64,000 nt of DNA from JADHOX01 sp038120515 (GTDB taxonomy: Bacteria; Pseudomonadota; Alphaproteobacteria; Rickettsiales; JABIRX01), in the NCBI GenBank assembly GCA_038120515.1, contig JAYOLW010000001.1, positions 62,001-126,000 of the forward strand, given 5' to 3'. The position numbers and the translations under genes are program-made. The notes under the pieces were generated by a model. That model was given only the letters and a program-made list of their open reading frames with translations, had not been told where the DNA came from and did not search any database. Every line of letters begins with the position of its first letter. Position 1 is the first letter of the stretch. This document shows, one piece after another, positions 8,591 through 17,117 of this stretch.

Positions 8591-9390
8591 CAAAAATAAT
8601 TGGTATTTTAAATATTACCCCAGATTCTTTTTCTGATGGTGGTAAATATTCAGATTTAGATTCTGCTATTAAACATACAGAATCAATGATTCAAGACGGT
8701 GCTGATGTCATAGATGTTGGTGCAGAATCAACCAGGCCAGGTGCTAATGTTTTGTCATATCAAGAAGAGTGGCAAAGGCTTGAAAATATTCTGCCTGACA
8801 TTATTAATATTGCTCATAGAAACAATGTCGAAGTTAGTTTAGACTCATACCATCCTGAGAATTTAGCAAAGGGTATTAATCTCGGCGTTGATTATATAAA
8901 CGATGTTTCTGCTGCAAAAAATAAAGCAATTTTAGAATTGGCTGCAACCACAGGTGCTAAAATTGTTATTAATCATAATTTAGGTATTCCGGTTAATAAA
9001 AATAAAATTATTCCAATTGAATGTGACCCGATAAATTATCTTAGTGATTGGTTTTCCAAACAGGTTCATTTATATCAAAATGCAGGTATTGATAGAAATC
9101 AAATTATATTAGATGTCGGTATTGGTTTTGGTAAAAACGCAAAACAATCATTTTCAATTATTGAAAATATTATAAAATTGCAAAAGTTTAAATTACCAAT
9201 TTATGTTGGGCATTCAAGAAAGTCTTTTTTGTCAGAATTTGATAATTCTGTTTTTCAAAATTTCATGACAAATACTGATGCCAATATTTCAGATAAAGAT
9301 TTTAAAACTCATGAAATTACTAAATTCTTAATTAATAAGGTTCAGTATATAAGAGTTCATAACGTAAAATTAGCAAAACAAGTTTGTTAA
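8587..9390 (+). CDS. folP: Dihydropteroate synthase
   Basis: FolP condenses the pterin pyrophosphate made by FolK with p-aminobenzoate to give dihydropteroate, and is the target of sulfonamides. LNITPDSFSDGG at 8-19 and DVGAESTRPGA at 42-52 are the two signature loops, and GHSRKSF near 208 is the phosphate-binding end of the TIM barrel. The 267-residue length is normal. The stop shares TTAA with a convergent small lipoprotein gene. Confidence 0.95.
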   Translation: MTKIIGILNITPDSFSDGGKYSDLDSAIKHTESMIQDGADVIDVGAESTRPGANVLSYQEEWQRLENILPDIINIAHRNNVEVSLDSYHPENLAKGINLGVDYINDVSAAKNKAILELAATTGAKIVINHNLGIPVNKNKIIPIECDPINYLSDWFSKQVHLYQNAGIDRNQIILDVGIGFGKNAKQSFSIIENIIKLQKFKLPIYVGHSRKSFLSEFDNSVFQNFMTNTDANISDKDFKTHEITKFLINKVQYIRVHNVKLAKQVC

Positions 9391-9548
9391 TTTTGAGGAA
9401 AGAGAAGGTTTATAATAAGCTCTTTAGATCCTTTGTCATTTGTTTCTGAGAGATACCTTCTATCAATTTCGCTGCTAGCAACAACGGAGTCATGAGATGC
9501 ACATGATCCAAATAACAATATTGAGGCACATAATAAAAATTTATTCAT
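9387..9548 (-). CDS. 53-residue small lipoprotein
   Basis: The open frame extends upstream to 9644, but the ATG at 9548 puts a clean lipoprotein signal at the N-terminus: MNKFLLCASILLFGSC with lipobox LFGSC and Cys16. The mature part is 38 residues, polar and of unknown function. The start lies inside the end of another small lipoprotein gene (9541-9672), an eight-base overlap that points to coupled translation. The stop overlaps that of folP. It belongs to the minus-strand unit headed by the second LPP20 lipoprotein. Confidence 0.65.
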   Translation of the reverse strand: MNKFLLCASILLFGSCASHDSVVASSEIDRRYLSETNDKGSKELIINLLFPQN

Positions 9549-9672
9549 CAATCTCTTTAAATAAATCTTTAAAAGTACCAACTCTGTTATCAAGAATTTT
9601 TCCAGAATCTCTTTGCGATTCGCTTTTTCCAGAGCAGGATACAAGAAAAATTAATATAATAAGGTATTTCAT
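9541..9672 (-). CDS. 43-residue small lipoprotein
   Basis: From ATG 9672 the minus strand encodes 43 residues and stops with TAA at 9541-9543. The leader MKYLIILIFLVSC ends in a strong lipobox (LVSC, Cys13), followed by a short charged tail with a possible amphipathic end (FKDLFKEIDE). It starts 14 bases after the LPP20 gene stop and overlaps the next small lipoprotein by eight bases. The coupled arrangement and lipobox support a real gene. No family is recognised. Confidence 0.65.
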   Translation of the reverse strand: MKYLIILIFLVSCSGKSESQRDSGKILDNRVGTFKDLFKEIDE

Positions 9673-9686
9673 TTGGTATATTTTTA

Positions 9687-10256
9687 TTACTTAGCAAGCT
9701 CTTTGTCTAAATCATCAAAAAGATCTTTTGTAGCTTCTTGGGCTTTTTTAATGTTTGCTCTAGATAAATTAGAAGCAGCAATTGTTGAATCAATCATTTT
9801 CTGGTTTTTATTCAAGTAATTAGCGATCATTTCATTATCAAGTGACATATGGATATATAGTGTTCCATCTTGTGGATCTTTAAACATATTTATTCTTTTT
9901 GCCCCAGAAAGAGGAACTTCTTTAATAAGGTTTTTTGTGGCTTGCGAGAAAGTTGATTCAACATCATTTTGGTCACCAATTTTGGCTTCTCTTAAAGCGT
10001 TTTTAGTAAGTCTAGACACAACAGTTTCGATTTGTGCAGCTATATTTGCTCTCGCATCAGCTTCTGCTTTTGGTATTTGAAATTGTAATCCACCACTGCT
10101 TAGAGGTGCTATACCAACTGCAGCTATAGTGCCTTCCACATTAGGGCTTAAAACCCATTGTGGTAGATTGTCTAGCTCTGATTTTGGCTTTTGTTCTTTT
10201 TGAGCACAAGAAAAAGTTAGTAAGCTAATAATTATTAGTGAAGAAATTCTAAGCAT
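9687..10256 (-). CDS. LPP20 family lipoprotein 2
   Basis: The frame is open to 10316, but the ATG at 10256 gives a proper lipoprotein leader, MLRISSLIIISLLTFSC (Cys17), and a 189-residue product. The mature start PQWVLSP followed by IAAVGIAPLSS and a long Ala-rich helix (AEADARANIAAQIE) is the LPP20 domain. It resembles the LPP20 gene at 5910-6896 but is shorter and has a single domain. Two tiny lipoprotein genes follow. An outer-membrane location is likely and the function unknown. Confidence 0.7.
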   Translation of the reverse strand: MLRISSLIIISLLTFSCAQKEQKPKSELDNLPQWVLSPNVEGTIAAVGIAPLSSGGLQFQIPKAEADARANIAAQIETVVSRLTKNALREAKIGDQNDVESTFSQATKNLIKEVPLSGAKRINMFKDPQDGTLYIHMSLDNEMIANYLNKNQKMIDSTIAASNLSRANIKKAQEATKDLFDDLDKELAK

Positions 10257-10327
10257 TATGATTCTCGATAAATTTATCAAACTTAATAATATGGAATCTT
10301 TAAAATTCAATAACATAAAAATAATTT

Positions 10328-10356
10328 ATGACAAAGGTGTTAATTTGTGTTATTAT
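10328..10356 (+). promoter_or_regulatory. Probable promoter of the 10380-11917 gene pair
   Basis: ATGACA at 10328-10333 and TATTAT at 10351-10356 are separated by 17 bases, each one mismatch from consensus. Initiation near 10363 favours the ATG at 10380 over the upstream TTG at 10347 as the start of the following gene. The call rests on consensus only. Confidence 0.4.
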
Positions 10357-10379
10357 TAATAATATATGAAATTAAAATA

Positions 10380-10727
10380 ATGTCAGAAAAACCAATATAT
10401 ACACCAGTCTCAGAATTAAAAGGTACTATTTTTACTGCAAATATATCTCCTGCAAATACAAATCCTGAGGTTATCTATCAAGAATATTCTAGCAATGGCC
10501 TGGCTCAAGAAGAGATAATTTATAGGGAGGAATGTAATCTTAGTATGGATCATGTTTTTTCTAGGAGGGAACTTAATATAATTAATAACCGTTATAATGA
10601 AAATTTATCACATTTAAATGATTATAAGAATTATTGTGAGGGTAAGGTTAATATTGTTAAAGAGCCTTCAACTTTTGCGGAAAGATACTTATTTAATAAA
10701 AATCAACCAAACACTATAGAAAGATGA
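10380..10727 (+). CDS. Hypothetical protein, 115 residues
   Basis: I do not recognise this protein. From ATG 10380 it has 115 polar residues, rich in Asn, Glu and Tyr, with no signal peptide or membrane segment. The middle (HVFSRRELNIINNRYNENL) looks helical. It overlaps the next gene by four bases (ATGA), so the two are probably made together. The pair lies between the LPP20 unit and an aldehyde dehydrogenase, which gives no functional hint. Confidence 0.6.
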   Translation: MSEKPIYTPVSELKGTIFTANISPANTNPEVIYQEYSSNGLAQEEIIYREECNLSMDHVFSRRELNIINNRYNENLSHLNDYKNYCEGKVNIVKEPSTFAERYLFNKNQPNTIER

Positions 10728-11917
10728 GATTGTTTAGAAAAATATTTAATAGAGAATCAGGCCAAGTTGTACCTGAAATTAAATTAAGTAATGGAGCTAA
10801 GCTTAGCAAACTTGAAGATTTTTGTTCTGATCTTCAGTCAACTATTATGCAAGATGATGCTTTAGGTACTTTGATTATGAATTCGGCTTTATCTGTAAAA
10901 GAAGTTATAGAATCCATTGAAAAGGCTGATAAGGCCTCAGCTAAATTAGTAGAATATTTATCAACAAATTCTGATCCATATAGTAGAGATGCTAATGAGC
11001 TAAAGTCTAAATTTTATGATGAAGCTAACCTTTTAATGGTTACACGAGATGAGTTAAAAGGATTAAGAAAACAAATAGAATCAGAATCGAACAGATTGGA
11101 TGGTATGTCTAAGCCTAAGAGTTTATTTGGTATAATAATGCAAAATATTGCTAATTTTTTTGCTGTTTTGTTTGGGGCTGAAACCGACAAATCAGATCTT
11201 AAAAACAAAATAGATCTTATTGCTCAATTTAAAACAATAGAAAATCAAATCCAAGTCCAGGATTTAGAAGTTGAAATTAAAGACATTTTTAATTCTGTTC
11301 AAGCTCAATTTACTTTTAATGATAGATTGGAAATATTTTCAAGTCTGCAAACAAATATTTCGCCACAAATTGTTGCTTATCACAAATCTTATCAAGACCC
11401 TGATATGCAGCAAATGTTAGCAGCAAATGTATTTGATAAAGCCACTGGATATTTAACTGATGATTTTTCACAAGTTTTAAACCAGATATCTCAACATGAA
11501 GATATTGATTACAGAAATCATGAAATTAGAAGATTAAATGGAAGTGTTAATAGATTAGAACAAGAGTTGTTAGTTTTTAAATCGCAAATTGATCAAGATA
11601 AAATAGTACCTTTAGATAGTTATTTTAAGCCTTACGATTTCTCGGAATTTGAATCTGCAATAAAAGATGCAAAAACTTTACTTGCTGCTAAAGCATCTGA
11701 GTTTGATTTAACTTTAAATGAAAAATCTTCACCAAATTTAATGGATAAATTTAGCGCTCTTCTAGCAGATGAAACTAGTGTAAAGCTTAATATTAAACAA
11801 AATATATTTGATGATTTTATGGATACTGAATTTGTGCCTAAAAGTCATCGTTTTGAGGAAGCTGTTACAAGACAAAAATCAGTCGAAGAAACAAAAGAAG
11901 AGGTTCTTGGTATTTAA
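10724..11917 (+). CDS. Hypothetical coiled-coil protein, 397 residues
   Basis: Not recognised. The protein looks almost wholly helical. Charged heptad-like stretches lie near residues 60-125 and 265-290. A short hydrophobic segment around 135-150 (FGIIMQNIANFFAVLFGA) could insert in or touch a membrane. There is no N-terminal signal. It overlaps the upstream 115-residue gene by four bases. The shape would suit a structural, membrane-associated or secreted protein, but nothing in the sequence decides. Confidence 0.6.
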   Translation: MRLFRKIFNRESGQVVPEIKLSNGAKLSKLEDFCSDLQSTIMQDDALGTLIMNSALSVKEVIESIEKADKASAKLVEYLSTNSDPYSRDANELKSKFYDEANLLMVTRDELKGLRKQIESESNRLDGMSKPKSLFGIIMQNIANFFAVLFGAETDKSDLKNKIDLIAQFKTIENQIQVQDLEVEIKDIFNSVQAQFTFNDRLEIFSSLQTNISPQIVAYHKSYQDPDMQQMLAANVFDKATGYLTDDFSQVLNQISQHEDIDYRNHEIRRLNGSVNRLEQELLVFKSQIDQDKIVPLDSYFKPYDFSEFESAIKDAKTLLAAKASEFDLTLNEKSSPNLMDKFSALLADETSVKLNIKQNIFDDFMDTEFVPKSHRFEEAVTRQKSVEETKEEVLGI

Positions 11918-11998
11918 ATAAACTTAACTTATACCCAAAATTCCGCTAGATTTCTAAGAGAATTATGTCAGTTTTTTTGTTAAAGTTTAGATATTTGC

Positions 11999-13345
11999 GT
12001 GAATTTCCAGATTGTAAATCCATATAATAACAAAGTCGTTAAAGGTTATAAATATGATAGCTATGAGGCTGCTGAGCTAAAGCTTGAAAAATTGTCATAT
12101 GGTTTCAAAAATTGGAGATATGTTGATTTTGATATACGTGCTGATTTAATTAGAGATTTATCTAGTTACTTGTCTAAAAATATAGCTGTGCTTTCTACTT
12201 TAATTTCATCCGATATGGGTAAACCAATAGCACAATCTGAGCAGGAGGTTTTGAAGTCTATTGATTGCTGTGATTTTTATGCTGATAAAAGCTCTGAAAT
12301 TGCAAAAATCTTTGAAGGAATTGGCTATGTTAGAGAACCTATAGGCGTGGTTCTGGGTATTATGCCTTGGAATTTTCCAGTTTGGCAAATGGTAAGATTT
12401 TTAATTCCGGCTCTGCTTGCGGGTAATTGTTGTGCTATAAAGCCGGCTTTTAATTGTTATCAAATTGCCGAATTTATAAACAAATTCTTTTTAGAATTAG
12501 ATGAGTCTATTTGTGATCTTATAATGACAGATGATGCTAATACTGAGCTCTTAATTAAGTGTGATAATGTTAAAGGTGTTTCATTAACGGGTTCTACAGT
12601 TGCAGGTAAGAAAGTCGCTTTAGCAGCAGCAGAGCGGCTTAAACATTATGTTTTAGAGTTAGGAGGTTCTGACCCTTTTATAATTTTTCCTGATGCTGAT
12701 AAAAGGAAGGCTGTAAGTAATTTAGTTACTGCTAAATTCTTAAATGCCGGGCAAACATGTATAGCGCCAAAAAGGATTTTTATTCATGAAGATATTTTTG
12801 AGGAAACGATTCATCAAATTGTTGAGAAAACAAAAAAATATTTAAGATTAGGTGACCCAATGGATAAGAAAGTTAATCTCGGTCCGATTGCTAGAACAGA
12901 TCTGTTAGTTAGATTAGAAAAGCAAATAAAAAAGGCCAAGTTGGCAAATGAACAAATTCTGTTTAAATATGATATATCAGGTTTAAAAGGTTACTTCTTC
13001 GCTCCTATGATTATTGATGCAAGAAACCTTGATGCTGCAAATCTTTTGTTCAAAGAAGAAGTTTTTGGACCAGTAATGCTATGTCAGAGTTTTGAAAGTT
13101 ATGATGAGGTTATAACATTTGCTAATGATAGTGAGTTTGGTCTTGGAGCTTCGGTTTGGAGTGGTTCTCAGTCTATTTTAGCAAATGCGGCAAGAGATTT
13201 AAATCATGGTGTTGTTGGTTTAAATTCAATTGTAAAATCTGATCCATCACTTCCATTTGGTGGAAGAAAAAATTCAGGTTTTGGAATTGAGCTTGGTTTT
13301 GAAGGTGTGATAAGTTTTACAGATTTTAAAACAATAATTGAGTAA
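11999..13345 (+). CDS. NAD(P)-dependent aldehyde dehydrogenase, succinate-semialdehyde type
   Basis: A 448-residue aldehyde dehydrogenase starting at GTG 11999; no better ATG is available. MPWNFPVWQ binds the cofactor, LELGGSDPFII holds the general-base Glu, and NAGQTCIAPKR carries the catalytic Cys. EVFGPV and PFGGRKNSGFG complete the fold. The SDMGKPIAQSEQEV and MPWNFPVWQ wording is closest, from memory, to the Sad/YneI group that oxidises succinate semialdehyde to succinate. The exact substrate is inferred. A lipoprotein gene starts three bases downstream. Confidence 0.85.
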   Translation: MNFQIVNPYNNKVVKGYKYDSYEAAELKLEKLSYGFKNWRYVDFDIRADLIRDLSSYLSKNIAVLSTLISSDMGKPIAQSEQEVLKSIDCCDFYADKSSEIAKIFEGIGYVREPIGVVLGIMPWNFPVWQMVRFLIPALLAGNCCAIKPAFNCYQIAEFINKFFLELDESICDLIMTDDANTELLIKCDNVKGVSLTGSTVAGKKVALAAAERLKHYVLELGGSDPFIIFPDADKRKAVSNLVTAKFLNAGQTCIAPKRIFIHEDIFEETIHQIVEKTKKYLRLGDPMDKKVNLGPIARTDLLVRLEKQIKKAKLANEQILFKYDISGLKGYFFAPMIIDARNLDAANLLFKEEVFGPVMLCQSFESYDEVITFANDSEFGLGASVWSGSQSILANAARDLNHGVVGLNSIVKSDPSLPFGGRKNSGFGIELGFEGVISFTDFKTIIE

Positions 13346-13348
13346 ATA

Positions 13349-13597
13349 ATGCTTAAATATTTTCTGGTTATATTATTGTTATTTTCTTGTTCTAGAAAAT
13401 TTAAATATGATCCGAATGATCAGAACCAGTTTGATAGAATTGAAAATATTGAACTATTAATAGAATCTAGGAAGAATCAGGCTGAGTTATATGATTTAGG
13501 TGCTAAATATGATCTCGTTTTACAGCGTTTTCAGAGTCGTGGGGTTTTTAAAAAAAACCAGCTTGTTGTGATTGTGTTTTTTTTAAATAAATTTTAG
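13349..13597 (+). CDS. Lipoprotein of unknown function, N-terminal part (before assembly gap)
   Basis: The leader MLKYFLVILLLFSC (Cys14) is a lipoprotein signal, followed by a charged region beginning SRKFKYDPNDQNQFDR. The reading becomes suspect after codon QLVVI near 13575: the sequence turns into runs of T and A, hits a stop at 13597, and then meets ten N. The piece beyond the gap restarts with GTG ATT (V-I) then R-F-Y-D, so the two parts very probably form one lipoprotein gene of about 430 residues. Confidence is for a real gene, not for this stop. Confidence 0.6.
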   Translation: MLKYFLVILLLFSCSRKFKYDPNDQNQFDRIENIELLIESRKNQAELYDLGAKYDLVLQRFQSRGVFKKNQLVVIVFFLNKF

Positions 13598-13644
13598 TAA
13601 ATTTATTTTTTTTATTAAAAAGCATTATAATTGTNNNNNNNNNN
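13576..13644. other. Assembly gap (10 N) with an AT-only suspect flank
   Basis: Ten N lie at 13635-13644. The roughly 58 bases before them are almost pure A and T and break the reading frame. TGTGATT occurs both before this stretch (13570-13576) and immediately after the N run (13645-13651), which suggests two contigs overlapping at that word with an erroneous tail on the left one. Confidence 0.6.
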
Positions 13645-14719
13645 TGTGATTAGGTTTTATGATATAAATTCAGTTTCTCAAATTGCTGTAATTGATGAAA
13701 CGGCTTTATATCTTTTTTATTTAGGTCAGATAATTAATGTTGAAAATCGTCATGAAGTTGAAAGTCAGATCTATAATTTGATTTTAGATATATACAAAAT
13801 GGATAAAGTTAACGGTTTTGATGGTTTTCTTCCAAAAAATGTCAGTTTTGATCCAGTTTTAAATCAGCTTAAGTTAGAAGAGGGTGAAATCCATAGTAAC
13901 AATTATAGTGTTTTGATGTTTGCTTATTCTTCTGTTTATCAAAATACCGAAAACCCAAAGATTCGTTCTTTAGTAAGTGATCATGTGACAATGATAGCAA
14001 AGCGTTATATAGAAAATGATTTAAAGCTGTTAGATGATAAGGGGAAAGAAGTCGATGTTAGTAATCTTAGGACAAGGCATTTTAGTCGTGAGCTTGATGC
14101 TTTGGTTGTATTTGAGGTGGCAGCAAAACTAGCACATGATAAAAAAGATCAAGGTCAATTTGAGTTATTAGTTAATAACTTAATTGGTAAAAAGTATATT
14201 AGATATAAGAAAAAAGTTCATTTTAAATTATTTAATTTTCAGATTCCATCGCATTCTTCAAATTGGCTTAATTTGCTTAGGTTGTATACTCTTGCTGATT
14301 TAACTAACAAAAAAGTTTACTTGCGTAATTTTGATAAGCTATATGATGTTTTAAGCACAGAGAATAATCCATTTTTCGATGCTCTATATATGAATTTGCA
14401 TGATACAGTTAGTCCAACCAAAATTAGTGATATTAAATATTATTTAGAAACTTTCCCAATTACTTTTGATAATAGTGAGATAATATCTTCATACCTTGAA
14501 GATATAAATCTTGAATCAGTTCCAAGATATACGAAAAATTCGCAAGAAGCGGAAGTTAAGTTTCCATTGCCTATATATCAAAGGCCAATGGTATATTTTG
14601 AGTGGAAAGCAAACCAAAGAAGAGTTGATGGCAACTTTAATCAAAATGGTAACATAGAATTTTCAGGTCTAGATTTTCTGGTTTTGTATTCAATGTATCA
14701 AAATTTTGTTAAACAATAG
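13645..14719 (+). CDS. Lipoprotein of unknown function, C-terminal part (after assembly gap)
   Basis: This open frame emerges directly from the N run and encodes about 358 residues to the stop at 14719. It begins VIRFYDINSVSQIAVIDETA, which continues sensibly from the lipoprotein fragment at 13349. It is mostly helical with repeated aromatic-rich helices (DGFLPKNV, NYSVLMFAYSSVYQ, SSNWLNLLRLYTLAD) and ends SGLDFLVLYSMYQNF. That pattern is reminiscent of an alpha/alpha-toroid fold, as in glycan-active lipoproteins, but I cannot name a family. Confidence 0.65.
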
Positions 14720-14746
14720 ACCTTTAAAAATGATTTGGTTGGTTGG

Positions 14747-14775
14747 TTGACAATAATATCATTACATAATATAAG
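14747..14775 (+). promoter_or_regulatory. Strong sigma-70-like promoter of tRNA-Ile
   Basis: A perfect TTGACA at 14747-14752 is followed after 17 bases by TATAAG at 14770-14775. Initiation near 14782 would give a leader of about ten bases before the tRNA at 14792. It is the best promoter match I see in the window, as expected for a stable RNA gene. Confidence 0.65.
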
Positions 14776-14791
14776 CACATTTCCCTTTTGG

Positions 14792-14868
<77 letters not shown>

Positions 14869-14879
14869 TTTTTTTTAGT

Positions 14880-15221
14880 GTGTTTTCAAAAAAATTTAAA
14901 GGTCTTTTCGCAGAGTATTATTCGTTATTTTTTTTGTTTTTAAGTGGCTATGCTATTGTTGAGCATCGGTTTAAAACAAAATATGGTGAAACTGATCTTA
15001 TTGTTAAAAAAGGAAATGTTTTGATTTTTGTAGAGGTTAAGTATGTCCGAAATAATAAATATCTTTATAAAGCCATATATAGCTCGGATTTGCGGCGTCT
15101 TGTTAATAATGCTAAAATATATAAAAAAAAATATTATAAAAATAATATAAGAATCAGGTTTGATATAATTTTTGTTTATGATAAAATGAAAATTAGACAC
15201 TTGCAAAATGTTTACTTATAA
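14880..15221 (+). CDS. YraN/UPF0102 family protein
   Basis: A 113-residue protein with the YraN signature: an N-terminal helix with GLFAEYYSLFFL, then YGETDLIVKKGNVLIFVEVK. The GE-x-D and EVK residues form the active-site pattern of a PD-(D/E)xK nuclease-like fold, although the family's activity is not established. It starts at GTG 14880, eleven bases after the tRNA end. Its placement just before sspB suggests a joint transcript behind the tRNA promoter. Confidence 0.82.
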   Translation: MFSKKFKGLFAEYYSLFFLFLSGYAIVEHRFKTKYGETDLIVKKGNVLIFVEVKYVRNNKYLYKAIYSSDLRRLVNNAKIYKKKYYKNNIRIRFDIIFVYDKMKIRHLQNVYL

Positions 15222-15258
15222 ACATAATGTGTGTTAGGTAATTTTTTATAAACGTCTT

Positions 15259-15801
15259 ATGTATGAAGATTTGATAAGATACGACAAATTAATTGATTCA
15301 GCCATGCGCTTTGTTGTGAAGGAGGCGCTTAAGGAAGTTTGTAACGCTGGTTTAAAAGGTGATCATCACTTTTTGTTGTCATTTGTTACTGATGCTGAAG
15401 GTGTTGAAATACCAAAGACTTTAAAAGAAAGATACCCTAATGAAATGACTATAGTTATTCAGCATCAGTTTGAAAATTTAACTATTAGTGAAGAGTATTT
15501 TAGTGTTACACTGAGTTTTGATGGTAAAAAAGAATCGATAGTAGTGCCTTTTTTGGCTTTGACATCATTTGCTGATCCTGGAGTAAAGTTTGGCCTTAAG
15601 TTTAATCTTGTTGATGAGGCGGTTTATTTGGATGAGTCTAAGACTGAAAAATCTAAATCTACTAAGGAAAATGGAAAAGATTCTTCTAAGTCAAAATCTG
15701 GCGATCAAACATCTGCATCTGCAAAGAAAAAAAATGGAGGAAAGTCTACTAAAGATGCAAATGTTGTAGTTCTTGATAGCTTTAGAGCTAATAAAGATTA
15801 G
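15259..15801 (+). CDS. sspB: SspB-type ClpXP adaptor
   Basis: The protein resembles the alphaproteobacterial SspB adaptor, which brings ssrA-tagged and other substrates to the ClpXP protease. Residues 1-120 form the substrate-binding domain (IRYDKLIDSAMRFVVKEAL at the start, then FVTDAEGVEIPK and a VPFLALTSFADP strand). A long flexible Lys/Ser-rich linker follows (about 132-165), and the end NVVVLDSFRANKD resembles the conserved ClpX-docking tail. At 180 residues it fits the family. The stop overlaps the convergent proC stop by four bases. Confidence 0.85.
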   Translation: MYEDLIRYDKLIDSAMRFVVKEALKEVCNAGLKGDHHFLLSFVTDAEGVEIPKTLKERYPNEMTIVIQHQFENLTISEEYFSVTLSFDGKKESIVVPFLALTSFADPGVKFGLKFNLVDEAVYLDESKTEKSKSTKENGKDSSKSKSGDQTSASAKKKNGGKSTKDANVVVLDSFRANKD

Positions 15802-16592
15802 TTGTTTTTTTCGATTTCTTTGGATCGTTCTACTCCGCTTTTAATGGCGTTTTTTATTATTTTATCTAATTCTTGTTTTTTTAATTCTTTGATTACAGCT
15901 TCTGTTGTGCCTGCCTTACTACAGATTTTTGATATTATCTCATCTTCGTCTAAGTCAAGTTCAAGTAAATTTTTATAAGTGTTATAAATTAGTTCTTTCA
16001 TATCTTGTTCGCTGATTGATTTAGCATGAGTTAATGCAGATTCTTTTATATATTTAATTATAAGTGCAAAGTAAGCTATTGCTCCACCATTTATTATGGT
16101 TGATATATGCATATCTTCTTCAGACTCTATGACGGTACAAATGCCAAATTTTTTTATCAAGCTTATAATAAAGCTTTTCTCGTCATTAGGTATGTTGTTA
16201 TTAAAAAAGCAGCTGGATGTGCTGTTTTTGTTTTTGGCTGCAATATTTGGCATAACTCTAATTATTTTTCGATCGTTACCTACAATATCAGCTATGGTTT
16301 TAATAGATGTTCCGGCTAAGATAGATATTATTAGTGTTTTTGTATTAGTGAGTTTTTTAAGGCTTTGGCTTATCTCAATTAAAGATTGAGGTTTGACAGC
16401 AATTAAAATTATATCTGGATTTATTTCAATTTCATCAAAATTCTGGTAAGTTTGTATCGAGTCGATATCTGAAATATTGTGGTCGAGAACATGATATTCT
16501 AGATTTGCATCAGATGCTATAAAGGCTTCTAGAATTGCCTTTCCCATATTGCCGCAGCCAATAAAAAGAATTTTTAGTTTATTATTCGCCAT
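15798..16592 (-). CDS. proC: Pyrroline-5-carboxylate reductase
   Basis: ProC reduces 1-pyrroline-5-carboxylate to proline with NAD(P)H, the last step of proline synthesis. FIGCGNMGKAILEAF at the N-terminus is the Rossmann motif; VKPQSL and RVMPNIAAKNKNS match the family, and the C-terminal SKAGTTEAVIKEL is the substrate-binding signature. The usual SGSGPAY loop reads NGGAIAYF, a mild divergence. At 264 residues it is normal. It overlaps the upstream BamE-like gene by 11 bases. Confidence 0.9.
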   Translation of the reverse strand: MANNKLKILFIGCGNMGKAILEAFIASDANLEYHVLDHNISDIDSIQTYQNFDEIEINPDIILIAVKPQSLIEISQSLKKLTNTKTLIISILAGTSIKTIADIVGNDRKIIRVMPNIAAKNKNSTSSCFFNNNIPNDEKSFIISLIKKFGICTVIESEEDMHISTIINGGAIAYFALIIKYIKESALTHAKSISEQDMKELIYNTYKNLLELDLDEDEIISKICSKAGTTEAVIKELKKQELDKIIKNAIKSGVERSKEIEKNN

Positions 16593-17037
16593 AACTAGTA
16601 CCTGCTATTTTACCAATATTTCCAATTATTTGTTTAAAAATACTGAATTTTTTTGACTCAATTTCAGTTTGGTTTTTGTTTATTTTGATCTCATTTAATG
16701 AATTATATTCATTTAATGCAATAATTTCATTATTGTCAGAGATAAATTCATAAGTTGTAAAATTTTTAACAAAGTCTTTTCTTATTGGTGGAGTTACTCT
16801 TGTAAAGGTAATGTATAACAAGTGAGTTCGGTTTTCAATCTGGTATATTGATGATTCTGGACCAAGGATTTGTCTTAAATTTTCGGTATTAAGTTTTTGT
16901 TGGTTTAATAGGAGTTTTGTTTCATTAAGCATTTCTTTTTCAATGTTAACACCATGCTTCTGGTCTTTGTAAGTGCAGCTTGTAAAAGTAATTGCAAATA
17001 ATAAATAGCTAGTATATAAAATGTTTTTTTTAAACAT
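16582..17037 (-). CDS. BamE/OmlA-like lipoprotein
   Basis: A 151-residue lipoprotein with a leader ending TFTSC (Cys21; Phe at -3 is slightly unusual). The segment LRQILGPESSIYQIENRTHLLYITF follows the BamE/SmpA pattern, in which a helix and a lxxxLGxP turn precede a beta sheet. BamE supports the outer-membrane protein assembly complex. In many Alphaproteobacteria a BamE homologue lies just upstream of the plsX-fabH block, and here it lies divergently beside it, which supports the call. Similarity is modest. Confidence 0.6.
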   Translation of the reverse strand: MFKKNILYTSYLLFAITFTSCTYKDQKHGVNIEKEMLNETKLLLNQQKLNTENLRQILGPESSIYQIENRTHLLYITFTRVTPPIRKDFVKNFTTYEFISDNNEIIALNEYNSLNEIKINKNQTEIESKKFSIFKQIIGNIGKIAGTSYGE

Positions 17038-17117
17038 GAATAAGTAGATGCTTGAATTAAAATTGTTTTTAAGATACGCATCATTTTTATATTCTCAAGA
17101 ATAATAAAGGTTACAAA

